8,267 nucleotides of DNA from an uncultured Bdellovibrio sp. (GTDB lineage Bacteria; Bdellovibrionota; Bdellovibrionia; Bdellovibrionales; Bdellovibrionaceae), in NCBI RefSeq assembly GCF_946478835.1, contig NZ_CAMLDV010000154.1, forward strand, positions 1 to 8,267, written 5' to 3'. Position 1 is the stretch's first letter; each line of letters opens with the position of its first letter. A model generated the notes under the pieces. It was not told the origin of the DNA, made no database searches, and was given only the letters and a program-made list of their open reading frames with translations. This document shows positions 1 through 6,430 of this stretch, piece by piece. Made by a program: the position numbers and the translations under genes.

Positions 1-2
1 CC

Positions 3-791
3 GTGGACTATCTTCGTAAATGGCACAGCAGTATTCGCTCTAAAAATCCGTCATTTTCATTACGAGCTTTTGCCAACAAGCTTGGTGTCTCTATCGGAAG
101 ACTTTCTGAGTATTTTTCTGGAAGCCGCCAGATTACTGCAGCCGCAATCGAACAAATTATTGAAAACATCAATGACAATACCATTGCAGCCGAACTTCGC
201 GAATGTGTCGCAAAAGATATTAAAGCGCGCAATGGGGAACTTTTCCGCGAAAACATTCTTGCCGATTCAACATTTGAACAAATTAAAAATTGGCATAACT
301 TTTCAATTCTCGCCCTTATCGGAACAGATGACTTCAGACCTGACCCTCAGTGGATCGCCCATCGATTGCACCTGGATATTTCCATAGTCCACGATAGCCT
401 GCAGAACCTAAAAAAACTGGGAATTATTTCCGACGATCAAGGCACCTATAAAATTTCATCCGATTGTCTAGTCGCCGCAACAACAACGCCCAGCTTGTCA
501 ATGCGAGAGCATCATCGACAGATGTTCATGCAAGTTGCAGAAAGAATCGGCAACCTTCCTAAAGGAATGAGTGACGTGAATTCCATCACTTTGTCAGTAC
601 GCCCGGATAAAATTCCTAAGGCCAAAGAAAAAATCCAGGCCTTTCTCATCGAGATGGGAGAACTCTTAGACATTGCTCCGCGCACAGAAGTCTACGGACT
701 TTGCATCGGTTTAGTCCCTTTAAGCCGAATTGATGAATGCAACGACACACTTAAAAAGTCTCACAGCATTAAGGACACAGTAAGATCATGA
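3..791 (+). CDS. TIGR02147 family protein, probably 5'-truncated by window edge
   Basis: This looks like a TIGR02147 / DUF4423-type protein, a family abundant in Bdellovibrio and Fibrobacter. Its members have an N-terminal helix-turn-helix-like segment and are presumed regulators. Residues 15-45 (PSFSLRAFANKLGVSIGRLS, then GSRQI) are the family's DNA-binding-like region. Residues 91-152 hold the middle winged-helix-like block (NWHNFSILAL, WIAHRL, LKKLGII). Residues 166-242 hold the C-terminal block (MREHHRQMF, SITLSVRP, then VYGLCIGLVPLSR). The 262 residues counted from GTG at position 3 lack the first 10-15 residues usual in the family (a tyrosine-rich YR.YL stretch), and no stop is visible upstream. 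That GTG is therefore probably an internal valine, and the real start lies before the window. The stop overlaps the next gene's ATG by 4 nt, implying translational coupling. The DNA target is unknown. Confidence 0.85.
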   Translation: MDYLRKWHSSIRSKNPSFSLRAFANKLGVSIGRLSEYFSGSRQITAAAIEQIIENINDNTIAAELRECVAKDIKARNGELFRENILADSTFEQIKNWHNFSILALIGTDDFRPDPQWIAHRLHLDISIVHDSLQNLKKLGIISDDQGTYKISSDCLVAATTTPSLSMREHHRQMFMQVAERIGNLPKGMSDVNSITLSVRPDKIPKAKEKIQAFLIEMGELLDIAPRTEVYGLCIGLVPLSRIDECNDTLKKSHSIKDTVRS

Positions 792-1549
792 ACTTATCGA
801 CATTACTTCATAATGAGTTTGAAAAAAGAAAAAACAGAAATCAACGTTACAGTATCAGAGCTTTTGCAAAAAGTCTCGAAATGGAAGCCGGTGCCTTGCT
901 TCGGCTTATGCAAGACAGGCGGATTGCAAAGGATATAACCGCAATCTCGATTCTAAAAAAACTCGAAACTCCGTTGGAAGTTCAGTCGCTAATCCTCCGG
1001 GAGCTTGAAAACCGCCGAAAGATGAATAAGAAGAAAATGTTCGTTCCTCACAAGAAAGTCTTTCCAATCCATGAGTTTGAAGACCATATGGACATTCACC
1101 ATATTCATGCCTTGGAAGCGCTAAACCTTCAACAATTCAAGAAGACACATCAGGTGCCAGCTCTTGCTTCCGCTCTTCGTATTTCACTCGATGAAGCGAC
1201 CAATATCATTGATCTTCTGACAAAGCTCGGAGCCATTTCCGTTCTCGATGAGAATTTTGCCGTTGCTTACAAAGCTTTTTCGGCTGTTCCTTATGATTTT
1301 CCCAGCGAAAAACGCAAGATGCTGCAAAAAGAATTCTTAAAAAAAGCACAAGAAGCAATCGATCTCTTCCCTCCCGAGTTACGAGAGACAGACATGCTTT
1401 CTATTCCCATCTCCATCAAAGATATTGAAAAAATTAAGATGATACTGAAACACACCTATTCTAAAATTCATAAGATTTCCGCAAAGAGAACCAAGCACAG
1501 CCACCTTTACAATCTTTGCTTAGCATTCTATCCAGTAGTGGTTCCGTGA
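788..1549 (+). CDS. TIGR02147 family protein (second, divergent paralogue)
   Basis: This 253-aa cytoplasmic protein has the same architecture as its upstream neighbour, but is more diverged. Residues 18-46 (QRYSIRAFAKSLEMEAGALL, then DRRI) align with the SLRAFA...LS segment of the first copy. Residues 100-155 match its winged-helix-like block (LASALRISLDEATNIIDLLT, then KLGAIS). Residues 201-250 match the C-terminal block, ending YNLCLAFYPV where the family usually has a VYQLNIQLFPL-type strand. A very basic stretch (RRKMNKKKM, residues 76-84, and HKK) separates the first two parts and has no counterpart in copy one. Its ATG overlaps the previous stop (ATGA), so the pair is likely translated in fixed ratio and may work as a heteromer (inference). 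The HTH turn lacks the usual glycine-serine, so DNA binding may be altered. Confidence 0.8.
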   Translation: MNLSTLLHNEFEKRKNRNQRYSIRAFAKSLEMEAGALLRLMQDRRIAKDITAISILKKLETPLEVQSLILRELENRRKMNKKKMFVPHKKVFPIHEFEDHMDIHHIHALEALNLQQFKKTHQVPALASALRISLDEATNIIDLLTKLGAISVLDENFAVAYKAFSAVPYDFPSEKRKMLQKEFLKKAQEAIDLFPPELRETDMLSIPISIKDIEKIKMILKHTYSKIHKISAKRTKHSHLYNLCLAFYPVVVP

Positions 1550-1571
1550 ATAATTCAGCTCAATTAAGCAT

Positions 1572-1597
1572 GTTGCGAGCAAGTTCCTTACAGCAAC
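1572..1597. repeat. Inverted repeat GTTGC-N16-GCAAC upstream of KH gene
   Basis: GTTGC at 1572-1576 pairs with GCAAC at 1593-1597 across 16 nt, and a T-G wobble extends it by one. Inside the left part is a second small palindrome, TTGC-GA-GCAA (1573-1582). The stem is short and alone would be unremarkable. It is listed because the same pentamers form the arms of the repeats at 3775-3810 and 8001-8034. It overlaps the proposed -35 element, so an operator role is more natural here than an RNA hairpin. Confidence 0.35.
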
Positions 1598-1616
1598 GCT
1601 ATTTTCTTTTTATGCT
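1587..1616 (+). promoter_or_regulatory. Possible sigma-70-like promoter for the KH gene
   Basis: CTTACA at 1587-1592 (4 of 6 matches to TTGACA) is followed after 18 nt by TATGCT at 1611-1616 (4 of 6 matches to TATAAT). A start about 1622 would give a leader of roughly 45 nt with a good Shine-Dalgarno, GAGGAG at 1651-1656, 10 nt before the ATG at 1667. The elements overlap the GTTGC/GCAAC inverted repeat at 1572-1597. The match is moderate, and such sequences occur by chance in AT-rich spacers. Confidence 0.35.
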
Positions 1617-1666
1617 ACAACATTAAGAATATTTCGCGTTACTCTTCAAAGAGGAGAGAGTTTCAA

Positions 1667-2047
1667 ATGACGATGAAAGTTCCAGAAGTAATTCGCAGAC
1701 AGGCTAAAAGAGAAATCGATCCTCTTCCGCCAGAATCAAACGCGGCCATCTTACGTTTGGATCAGTCACAAGATATTGTCAGAAAAAAAATTCTGGATAT
1801 CGTCAATGCGGCACTCAAAACGCTTGTTGCTTCTCCTGATGATACACGTGCGGAAATTCAAATTAGTGAACGAACGACAATCTATTTAATTAAAACCATC
1901 CAACCCGATTTCGGTCGTATTCTTGGGTCCGGAGGAAAAACCATCAACTCATTAAGAACATTGGTCACGGCGATGGCTGCGAATCAAGGAATTCGAGCCA
2001 TCGTTCAAATTGACAATGAAGAACAGTACTTTTTGGGCAATCGATAA
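1667..2047 (+). CDS. Small KH-domain RNA-binding protein
   Basis: This 126-aa protein has a C-terminal KH domain of the KhpA-like single-domain kind. Residues 80-117 read P-D-F-G-R-I-L-G-S-G-G-K-T-I-N-S-L-R-T-L, then VTAMAANQGIRAIVQID. They contain the signature I-G-x-x-G loop as GSGG (87-90), followed by the helix that supports nucleic acid binding and the final strand. Residues 35-55 (QDIVRKKILDIVNAALKTLV) form a preceding helix, and 61-76 an edge strand (AEIQIS, TIYLIK). No signal peptide is present, so it acts in the cytoplasm, presumably binding RNA; the target is unknown. KhpA proteins are usually about 75-90 aa, so the extra ~30 basic residues at the N-terminus are distinctive. The start is well supported by GAGGAG at 1651-1656. 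The gene is convergent with the protease gene, 6 nt apart. The partial gene at 8071 appears to be a paralogue. Confidence 0.85.
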   Translation: MTMKVPEVIRRQAKREIDPLPPESNAAILRLDQSQDIVRKKILDIVNAALKTLVASPDDTRAEIQISERTTIYLIKTIQPDFGRILGSGGKTINSLRTLVTAMAANQGIRAIVQIDNEEQYFLGNR

Positions 2048-2054
2048 ATCGATT
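2039..2054. repeat. Short inverted repeat at the convergent gene junction
   Basis: AATCGAT at 2039-2045 and ATCGATT at 2048-2054 are perfect reverse complements around two A residues, and span the KH gene's stop codon up to the first base of the protease stop. As RNA the loop would have to open to about 6 nt with a 5-bp AT-rich stem. No T-run follows on either strand, so a classical terminator is not supported. Confidence 0.3.
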
Positions 2055-3580
2055 CATGGAGTGATCGTCAAGGGTAAACTATACTCAGAGATATTGCCCG
2101 CCACATCCACCGCTTGAATTCGGTATGTATAACTCACTCCGTGCTCCACCTCGAAATCATCAAACTCAGCATTTGTCGCAGGCAGTATTGTATGAGTGAT
2201 TCCATTACGCTCAATAATATAACGTTGAACCACTTGATCGTCCGTTGAAGCAGTCCACGATAAATGAACTCCGGTTCTGGTAACCGCTCGGCGCCCCTTA
2301 CCAGACGTGACTGTTTTCATAGATGCCTGCAAATTCCTCGGTACCGAAGGAGCCGTCACATCTGGCAGAATCGCTTCCACATGGATATTTGCATAAGTGG
2401 AATCACGCGACACCAATTGAACTTTTAAAGTGCCACTTGAATTATACCATGTCTCTCCAACTTTGACAGTTCCAAGGAGATCAGATTTGGTACCTAACCC
2501 GGCTTTATGAATGCTTACGCTGTCTAGATACTCCTCACCTAAGACGGAGTCAAAACCGAGACCGCGACGATATGAAATAAAATAGGAATCCACAGTCCCT
2601 GAAATGGGAACCTTTACGGTTTGAAGATCATTAATGTCTTGCTCTATGTGTGCCAGTTTGTAGTCTGCAACACTGCCAGGAAGATCACTCATAATAGCGA
2701 TTCTGGATGACGGAATCCAGCCCATGGCAATTTTGTGAAAGGAATTATAGTGAAACGGAGTCGAAGGATTGGCCATGACATCAGAGAGATCACCATATTC
2801 AATTGAACCCCTTGAGGCGTGATCCATTCCAAGATTATGTCCAAGTTCATGAGCATAAACCATCGTCATATCACATCCCTCGTTGTTGATGAACGATTTA
2901 TCCCCACCCATGTAGGCGACGCCAGTCCACAAGCATCTCAAGGAGTTTGGCGGAAGCACATACATTCGGCGCTGGTAAAGGTTTAAATTGTAACCCGCTC
3001 GTGAAGCCATAGCATCAGCGCTGGAGGAAATCGCATCCAGATCACAATAACTAGGAGCATTGATCGTTATAGCATCAGTCACGACTCCTTGAACGCTCAC
3101 CTTTCCGAATGAATTTTCTTGATAGAATTTGTTTACGGAGGATCTGCTATTGAACATCAAATTTTCAACTTGAGACTTTGAACACCTTTGAGGTGAATCC
3201 GGAAAATTGAGCATGATCACGATCGCATTTTGAATACCGGTAGCAACCGTCCCTGTAGAAGAAGACGACGACGTCGTGGAGTCGGAAGCGAGAAATGCCA
3301 GTGATCCGTTCAGTACACTCCCATCAGCTGAGCCTACAACTTCAACCTGACTTCCGGTTTTTAAGTCTTCCGGAATGACACCTTTTAATTTGAGTCGATA
3401 TTTTCTGGGAGATTTTCCTCGACGCTCACCGTGGAACTCATAGATGGTTTCCGATTTAGCATGGGAAAATGATTCCGTTCGGATGACGTCAACCGACCCC
3501 GTAAATCGCTCTTGTGAACTCTTGGCAAACGAATTTTCCACAATAAATAAACCTACCGTTAACAGAAACAACTTAGTCAT
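2054..3580 (-). CDS. Secreted M11/gametolysin-like metzincin protease with C-terminal FN3 domain
   Basis: This is an exported zinc endopeptidase of 508 aa. Residues 1-19 are a signal peptide ending SFA before KSS. Residues 22-98 are a small beta-rich N-terminal domain, followed by a serine/threonine linker (101-110). The catalytic domain spans about 115-400. It carries the metzincin zinc site HELGHNLGMDH (244-254: ligands His244, His248, His254, catalytic Glu245) and a Met-turn at Met269 in EYGDLSDVM. That EYGD..xxM context is typical of peptidase family M11. Cys133, 179, 216 and 236 could form disulfides. Residues 409-505 are a fibronectin type III domain (APSVPRNLQA, HLSWTAS, YTYRIQAVDVAGN), likely for substrate or cell-surface binding. 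An in-frame ATG 25 codons upstream exists, but the ATG at 3580 directly precedes the signal peptide and has a Shine-Dalgarno. The protein probably degrades protein outside the cell, perhaps during predation (inference). It is transcribed divergently from the envelope operon. Confidence 0.88.
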   Translation of the reverse strand: MTKLFLLTVGLFIVENSFAKSSQERFTGSVDVIRTESFSHAKSETIYEFHGERRGKSPRKYRLKLKGVIPEDLKTGSQVEVVGSADGSVLNGSLAFLASDSTTSSSSSTGTVATGIQNAIVIMLNFPDSPQRCSKSQVENLMFNSRSSVNKFYQENSFGKVSVQGVVTDAITINAPSYCDLDAISSSADAMASRAGYNLNLYQRRMYVLPPNSLRCLWTGVAYMGGDKSFINNEGCDMTMVYAHELGHNLGMDHASRGSIEYGDLSDVMANPSTPFHYNSFHKIAMGWIPSSRIAIMSDLPGSVADYKLAHIEQDINDLQTVKVPISGTVDSYFISYRRGLGFDSVLGEEYLDSVSIHKAGLGTKSDLLGTVKVGETWYNSSGTLKVQLVSRDSTYANIHVEAILPDVTAPSVPRNLQASMKTVTSGKGRRAVTRTGVHLSWTASTDDQVVQRYIIERNGITHTILPATNAEFDDFEVEHGVSYTYRIQAVDVAGNISEYSLPLTITP

Positions 3581-3587
3581 AACCCCG

Positions 3588-3592
3588 CCCTT
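3588..3592 (-). promoter_or_regulatory. Ribosome binding site deciding the protease start
   Basis: On the minus strand a purine-rich AAGGGCGGGG runs just before the ATG at 3580, with AAGGG 7 nt away. It selects this start over the longer in-frame one, which would place non-signal residues in front of the export signal. Confidence 0.6.
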
Positions 3593-3774
3593 TTTTGATA
3601 CATATCCAAATAAGCAAAGAAAGTTCCAAGTCAGCTGCTCTATGATTAAATCCAAAACATCGCATTGATTAAAACTCAGTCGAAAAATTTAAAAGCAACA
3701 GTGCATCTCGCTGAAATTTTATAGGCATTGTTTATGGCTGATAAAAACTTGGACATGACTAAAAGAATCAATGA

Positions 3775-3810
3775 CGTTGCTTGCTTTATTTATGACCATT
3801 GCAAGCAACG
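3775..3810. repeat. Perfect 10-bp inverted repeat upstream of envelope operon
   Basis: CGTTGCTTGC at 3775-3784 and GCAAGCAACG at 3801-3810 are exact reverse complements separated by 16 nt. The repeat ends 64 nt before the barrel ATG. No T-tract follows, so it is not a terminator. It could be a binding site for a dimeric regulator or a stem in the 5' leader. Its outer pentamers, GTTGC and GCAAC, recur in the repeats at 1572 and 8001. Confidence 0.65.
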
Positions 3811-3874
3811 ATATGACGATTCCCAGACTCTGGCAGTGTTGCCAAACAAAATACAAATTGTTGAAGTTGTGTCT

Positions 3875-4669
3875 ATGAACTTACTTCGTATTCAGATATT
3901 TCTTTCCGCGGTTTTGTTCCTACTTCCAACAAAATCTATGGCGCAGAACGCAGCAGAGTCTGAACAAAAAGACATCGATTTCGTTGAGAAGCTTTTAGAA
4001 ACAAAAGCCAACGAATTCAAAAGTGCGCCATCCAAATCCTTCGAGCCTAAGCAAAAGACACAGAAGGCTGAGTACACTTCGGTTCAATCCGAAAGTTTTT
4101 TTTTAGATCTTGCGACAATTCAAAAAAACTATATGCCTAAAACAAATAGGATTCATTTAGGCGCCGGATTTACTCTTCTTCCCTCGGACGTTTTTTATCG
4201 CACAATCGGCTTAAATCTAAAAGCAAGCTATCACTTCACGGAAACCTGGGGGGTAGAAGCATTCGGATACCTTTTCACTTCACAAGCCCGTGATGAAGTG
4301 AACAAGCTCGAATCCGTTCAGAAGCTTTCAGTAAAAAATCTAGTGTCCCTTTCCGCTTTTTATGGGCTCAACCTGTACTTTAACTCTATCTATGGCAAGA
4401 CCGCCCTTCTTAATTATCGCATCATTCCTTTTGAAGTTTATCAAACCGTCGGTCTCGGTAAAGTTCGCACTCATGATGATGAAGAAACAACCAGCTTTCA
4501 AGTTGGTATCGGAGATATCTTTTCTCTTTCGAGATCTTCTGCCTTACGAATAGATCTCAACTGGGCATTTTACAATGCCCACAATTATCTTGGTGAAGAA
4601 CAAGCATCGAACTCTCTCTTTTTGACAATCAGCTATGGACACTTCTTCCCGGAGCCAATCTACCGATGA
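3875..4669 (+). CDS. Outer-membrane beta-barrel protein (TIGR04565-like), first of operon
   Basis: This 264-aa predicted outer-membrane protein has a signal peptide at residues 1-23 (hydrophobic core IFLSAVLFLL, cleavage SMA before Q24). Residues 25-90 are a charged, probably helical periplasmic segment (KDIDFVEKLLETKANEF). Residues 92-259 alternate polar and hydrophobic residues as in a small 8-stranded barrel (LGAGFTLL, IGLNLKASYHF, WGVEAFGYLF, VSLSAFYGLNLYF, FEVYQTVGLGKV, LFLTISYGHFF). The strand-turn IYGKTALLNYRIIPFEVYQT resembles the outer-membrane domain shared by myxobacteria and Bdellovibrio (TIGR04565, recalled). The ATG at 3875 was chosen because it opens the signal peptide; its ribosome site is weak (GAAG at 3863-3866). 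The stop overlaps the TPR gene by 4 nt. It could correspond to GltA or GltB of the Myxococcus gliding complex (inference). A run of nine T (4096-4104) lies within the gene. Confidence 0.8.
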   Translation: MNLLRIQIFLSAVLFLLPTKSMAQNAAESEQKDIDFVEKLLETKANEFKSAPSKSFEPKQKTQKAEYTSVQSESFFLDLATIQKNYMPKTNRIHLGAGFTLLPSDVFYRTIGLNLKASYHFTETWGVEAFGYLFTSQARDEVNKLESVQKLSVKNLVSLSAFYGLNLYFNSIYGKTALLNYRIIPFEVYQTVGLGKVRTHDDEETTSFQVGIGDIFSLSRSSALRIDLNWAFYNAHNYLGEEQASNSLFLTISYGHFFPEPIYR

Positions 4670-6171
4670 AAAAAAATATCATTATTTCACTTATTCTTTT
4701 GGGTAGCATCCCGGCTTGGGCTCAATCGCAAAACAAAAATCAGGATTACCGAAAAGCCGCCAATCAATTTTATAAAGTTATTTTTTCTTCGCAAAGCACC
4801 GCGGAGGAAAAAATGAAAGCTCGATTCTATCTGGCTCAATCTCTTTTTAAACTGAAGCTTTATCAGACCGCCGCTTTTCCATTTATTGTTGTAGCACAGA
4901 ATGCGCCTCCAAAGCCTGCCCAAACCGCCTTTGAAAACCTAGTAGAAATTTCAGAACGCCTTAATGACACGAGTCTCCTGGACTTCACGCTGAAAAAACT
5001 TGATTCGCAGAATCTGAATGAAATTGCCAAGGATCTTTACTTAAAACGTATGGCTCAAGCTCTCATACGCGAAGGTAAATTTGACGAAGCGCTCAATTTT
5101 ATTCAGCAGGCTTTGCAACTTAAGTCCGATAGTGATGAAGCTTTATATACTGCCGCACTTATTCACTTGAAACAAAATCGAACAGCTCAGGCATTGCCCT
5201 ATCTGGAAAAACTCTACAACAAATATTATCAGAGCCCAATCACAGATACACAAAGAGGCCGCGCCGCTGTCGCTCTAGCGCGTGCCTATTATCAAGCAAA
5301 GCGTTGGAATGATGCCCAGGCGTTGTACCGAGAAATCCCCAAAGATCACCCTCTTTATCGTGAATCTCAGATGGAATTGACTTGGTCTCTATTTCGCGCA
5401 GGGAAATTTCGGAGTGCGATGAGCACGGTACAAACTCTACACACGCCATTTTACGAAAACTTTTATGATCCCGAGTCCCTGATTCTGCGGACTATTATTC
5501 TTATCTTCGTCTGCCAAAATGATGAAGCCGAGAAAGCTCTCGAAAACTTTCAAAAAAACTACACCTCGGCCTTCTCAACTCTTTCTGATCTGAATAAGTC
5601 TACCGAGACGCCTCAGTTTTATTTTTCTCAAATCGAGGAGGCACAAAAGTATTTGAAAGACATTAAAAGTGGAAAACGTCCGAACTATAAAGGACGTCTG
5701 CCGTTTTTTATCGTAAGATCTCTTTTAGATGTGCCGCCACTTAAAAACAAGCTGGATTACATTGAGCGAATCCAAGAGGAAAAAAACCGTGTTATAAAAA
5801 TTTTTAATCGTCCTGAGGATACTACGCTCCGCAAGTACGCCCTCAAAATCTTGGACTCGCGTCTGGCGAACGGCTCAAAGAGCGCTGGGGAATCACTTCG
5901 CTATGCGCTTTACAATAAAGAACAGGAACTGGCGTTATTTACTGGTGACATCGGACTGTTGCGCTATGAGGTTTTGAATGGGAAGAAACAGGCCGCCCGC
6001 AAAGAGTATATCAGACGAGTCAACAACTCCTCGTCTCAAATCAACGCGAGTGAGACGCGGGACTTCTATGTAAAAAACGGTTATCGCTATTGGCCTTTTG
6101 AAGGAGAATACTGGCGCGACGAAATCGGCAACTATCAATATTTAGGAGTAAATCGCTGTGTGGAAGAATAG
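4666..6171 (+). CDS. Periplasmic TPR-repeat protein (GltC-like candidate)
   Basis: This 501-aa protein has a clear signal peptide (residues 1-19, cleavage AWA before Q20), and is therefore periplasmic. Residues 26-265 are tetratricopeptide repeats. The clearest are 124-157 (LIREGKFDEALNFIQQAL), 158-191 (AALIHLKQNRTAQALPYLEK), 196-229 (LARAYYQAKRWNDAQALYRE) and 230-263 (LTWSLFRAGKFRSAMSTVQT). Residues 270-420 are helical with no family I can name. The C-terminus contains the aromatic motif YWPFEGEYWRDEIGNYQY (475-492), which I recall from TPR proteins of Bdellovibrio and myxobacteria that lie next to these barrels. TPR proteins are protein-protein scaffolds, so the likely partners are the two flanking barrels. 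The start overlaps the previous stop (ATGA), with GGAG at 4651-4654. Eight A residues follow the start codon. The equivalence to GltC is an inference from layout. Confidence 0.82.
   Translation: MKKNIIISLILLGSIPAWAQSQNKNQDYRKAANQFYKVIFSSQSTAEEKMKARFYLAQSLFKLKLYQTAAFPFIVVAQNAPPKPAQTAFENLVEISERLNDTSLLDFTLKKLDSQNLNEIAKDLYLKRMAQALIREGKFDEALNFIQQALQLKSDSDEALYTAALIHLKQNRTAQALPYLEKLYNKYYQSPITDTQRGRAAVALARAYYQAKRWNDAQALYREIPKDHPLYRESQMELTWSLFRAGKFRSAMSTVQTLHTPFYENFYDPESLILRTIILIFVCQNDEAEKALENFQKNYTSAFSTLSDLNKSTETPQFYFSQIEEAQKYLKDIKSGKRPNYKGRLPFFIVRSLLDVPPLKNKLDYIERIQEEKNRVIKIFNRPEDTTLRKYALKILDSRLANGSKSAGESLRYALYNKEQELALFTGDIGLLRYEVLNGKKQAARKEYIRRVNNSSSQINASETRDFYVKNGYRYWPFEGEYWRDEIGNYQYLGVNRCVEE
6142..6160 (+). 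promoter_or_regulatory. Ribosome binding site supporting a GTG start inside the TPR gene
   Basis: AGGAG at 6144-6148 lies 9 nt before GTG at 6158, inside the last codons of the TPR gene. It supports the GTG as a genuine start for the 90-aa secreted protein, whose signal peptide begins immediately after it. Confidence 0.65.
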
Positions 6172-6430
6172 TTTTATCCTGATTTTTATATTGACCTTTT
6201 CTTTAGACGTCTGGAGCCAAACGAAGAAAGAGCCTGTCTCTGAAACAAATAAAAAAAGTCGCAGGGTGAAACTCAATTTTGAAGATGAACTCGTAACGGG
6301 CTCTACCGAAAAACCTGATATGAGCAACTTCAACACCAAGACCGATTTCAACTACAAGAAACTGATTCGCGTGAGAGAAAACTTCGTCAATGAAATGGAA
6401 GCAGGAATCAATGATTTTAAAGGGAACTAA
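6158..6430 (+). CDS. Small secreted periplasmic protein of the envelope operon
   Basis: This 90-aa product has a signal peptide (residues 1-20, FILIFILTFSLDVWS before Q21) and leaves a mature protein of about 70 residues. After a lysine-rich linker come two conserved-looking blocks: residues 38-54 (KLNFEDELVTGSTEKPD) and 64-80 (FNYKKLIRVRENFVNEM). I recall similar FEDEL...G...KPD / FNYKKLI.LRENF patterns in small or C-terminal segments of gliding-associated envelope proteins of myxobacteria and Bdellovibrio, but cannot confirm it here. The gene overlaps the TPR gene by 14 nt and the next barrel gene by 20 nt, the strongest sign that it is a real component. It may be a linker or clamp in a complex with the TPR protein and barrels. 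The GTG start may keep its level low. Confidence 0.78.
   Translation: MWKNSFILIFILTFSLDVWSQTKKEPVSETNKKSRRVKLNFEDELVTGSTEKPDMSNFNTKTDFNYKKLIRVRENFVNEMEAGINDFKGN

Larger units (their letters stand above)
3581..3874. other. Divergent intergenic region, protease / envelope operon
   Basis: About 294 nt separate the protease start from the first beta-barrel start. An open frame continues upstream of the barrel's ATG to 3728, but it encodes 49 residues unlike an envelope protein start, so I read it as leader. A weak promoter candidate for the operon is TTGATT (3665-3670), 17 nt, TTTAAA (3688-3693), each 4 of 6 to consensus. The stretch also holds a perfect 10-bp inverted repeat (3775-3810) and a small hairpin, TGGCA-GTGT-TGCCA (3831-3844). 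If the promoter guess is right, the operon leader is about 175 nt and structured. Confidence 0.5.

Noticed and set aside
3262..3280. Palindrome ACGACGTCGT inside the protease gene
   Set aside because: It is explained by a repetitive run of serine codons in the linker; no sign of a regulatory role.
3581..3655. Upstream in-frame extension of the protease gene
   Set aside because: It adds 25 residues ahead of the signal peptide, while the ATG at 3580 has a purine-rich ribosome site at proper spacing.
3728..3874. Upstream in-frame extension of the first barrel gene
   Set aside because: It would put 49 hydrophilic residues before an obvious signal peptide, and it contains the inverted repeat at 3775-3810. 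The ATG at 3875 is the better start.
3593..3874. Cyclic di-GMP (GEMM) riboswitch, sought because such RNAs are known in Bdellovibrio
   Set aside because: The conserved GEMM core sequences are absent here and in the other intergenic regions.
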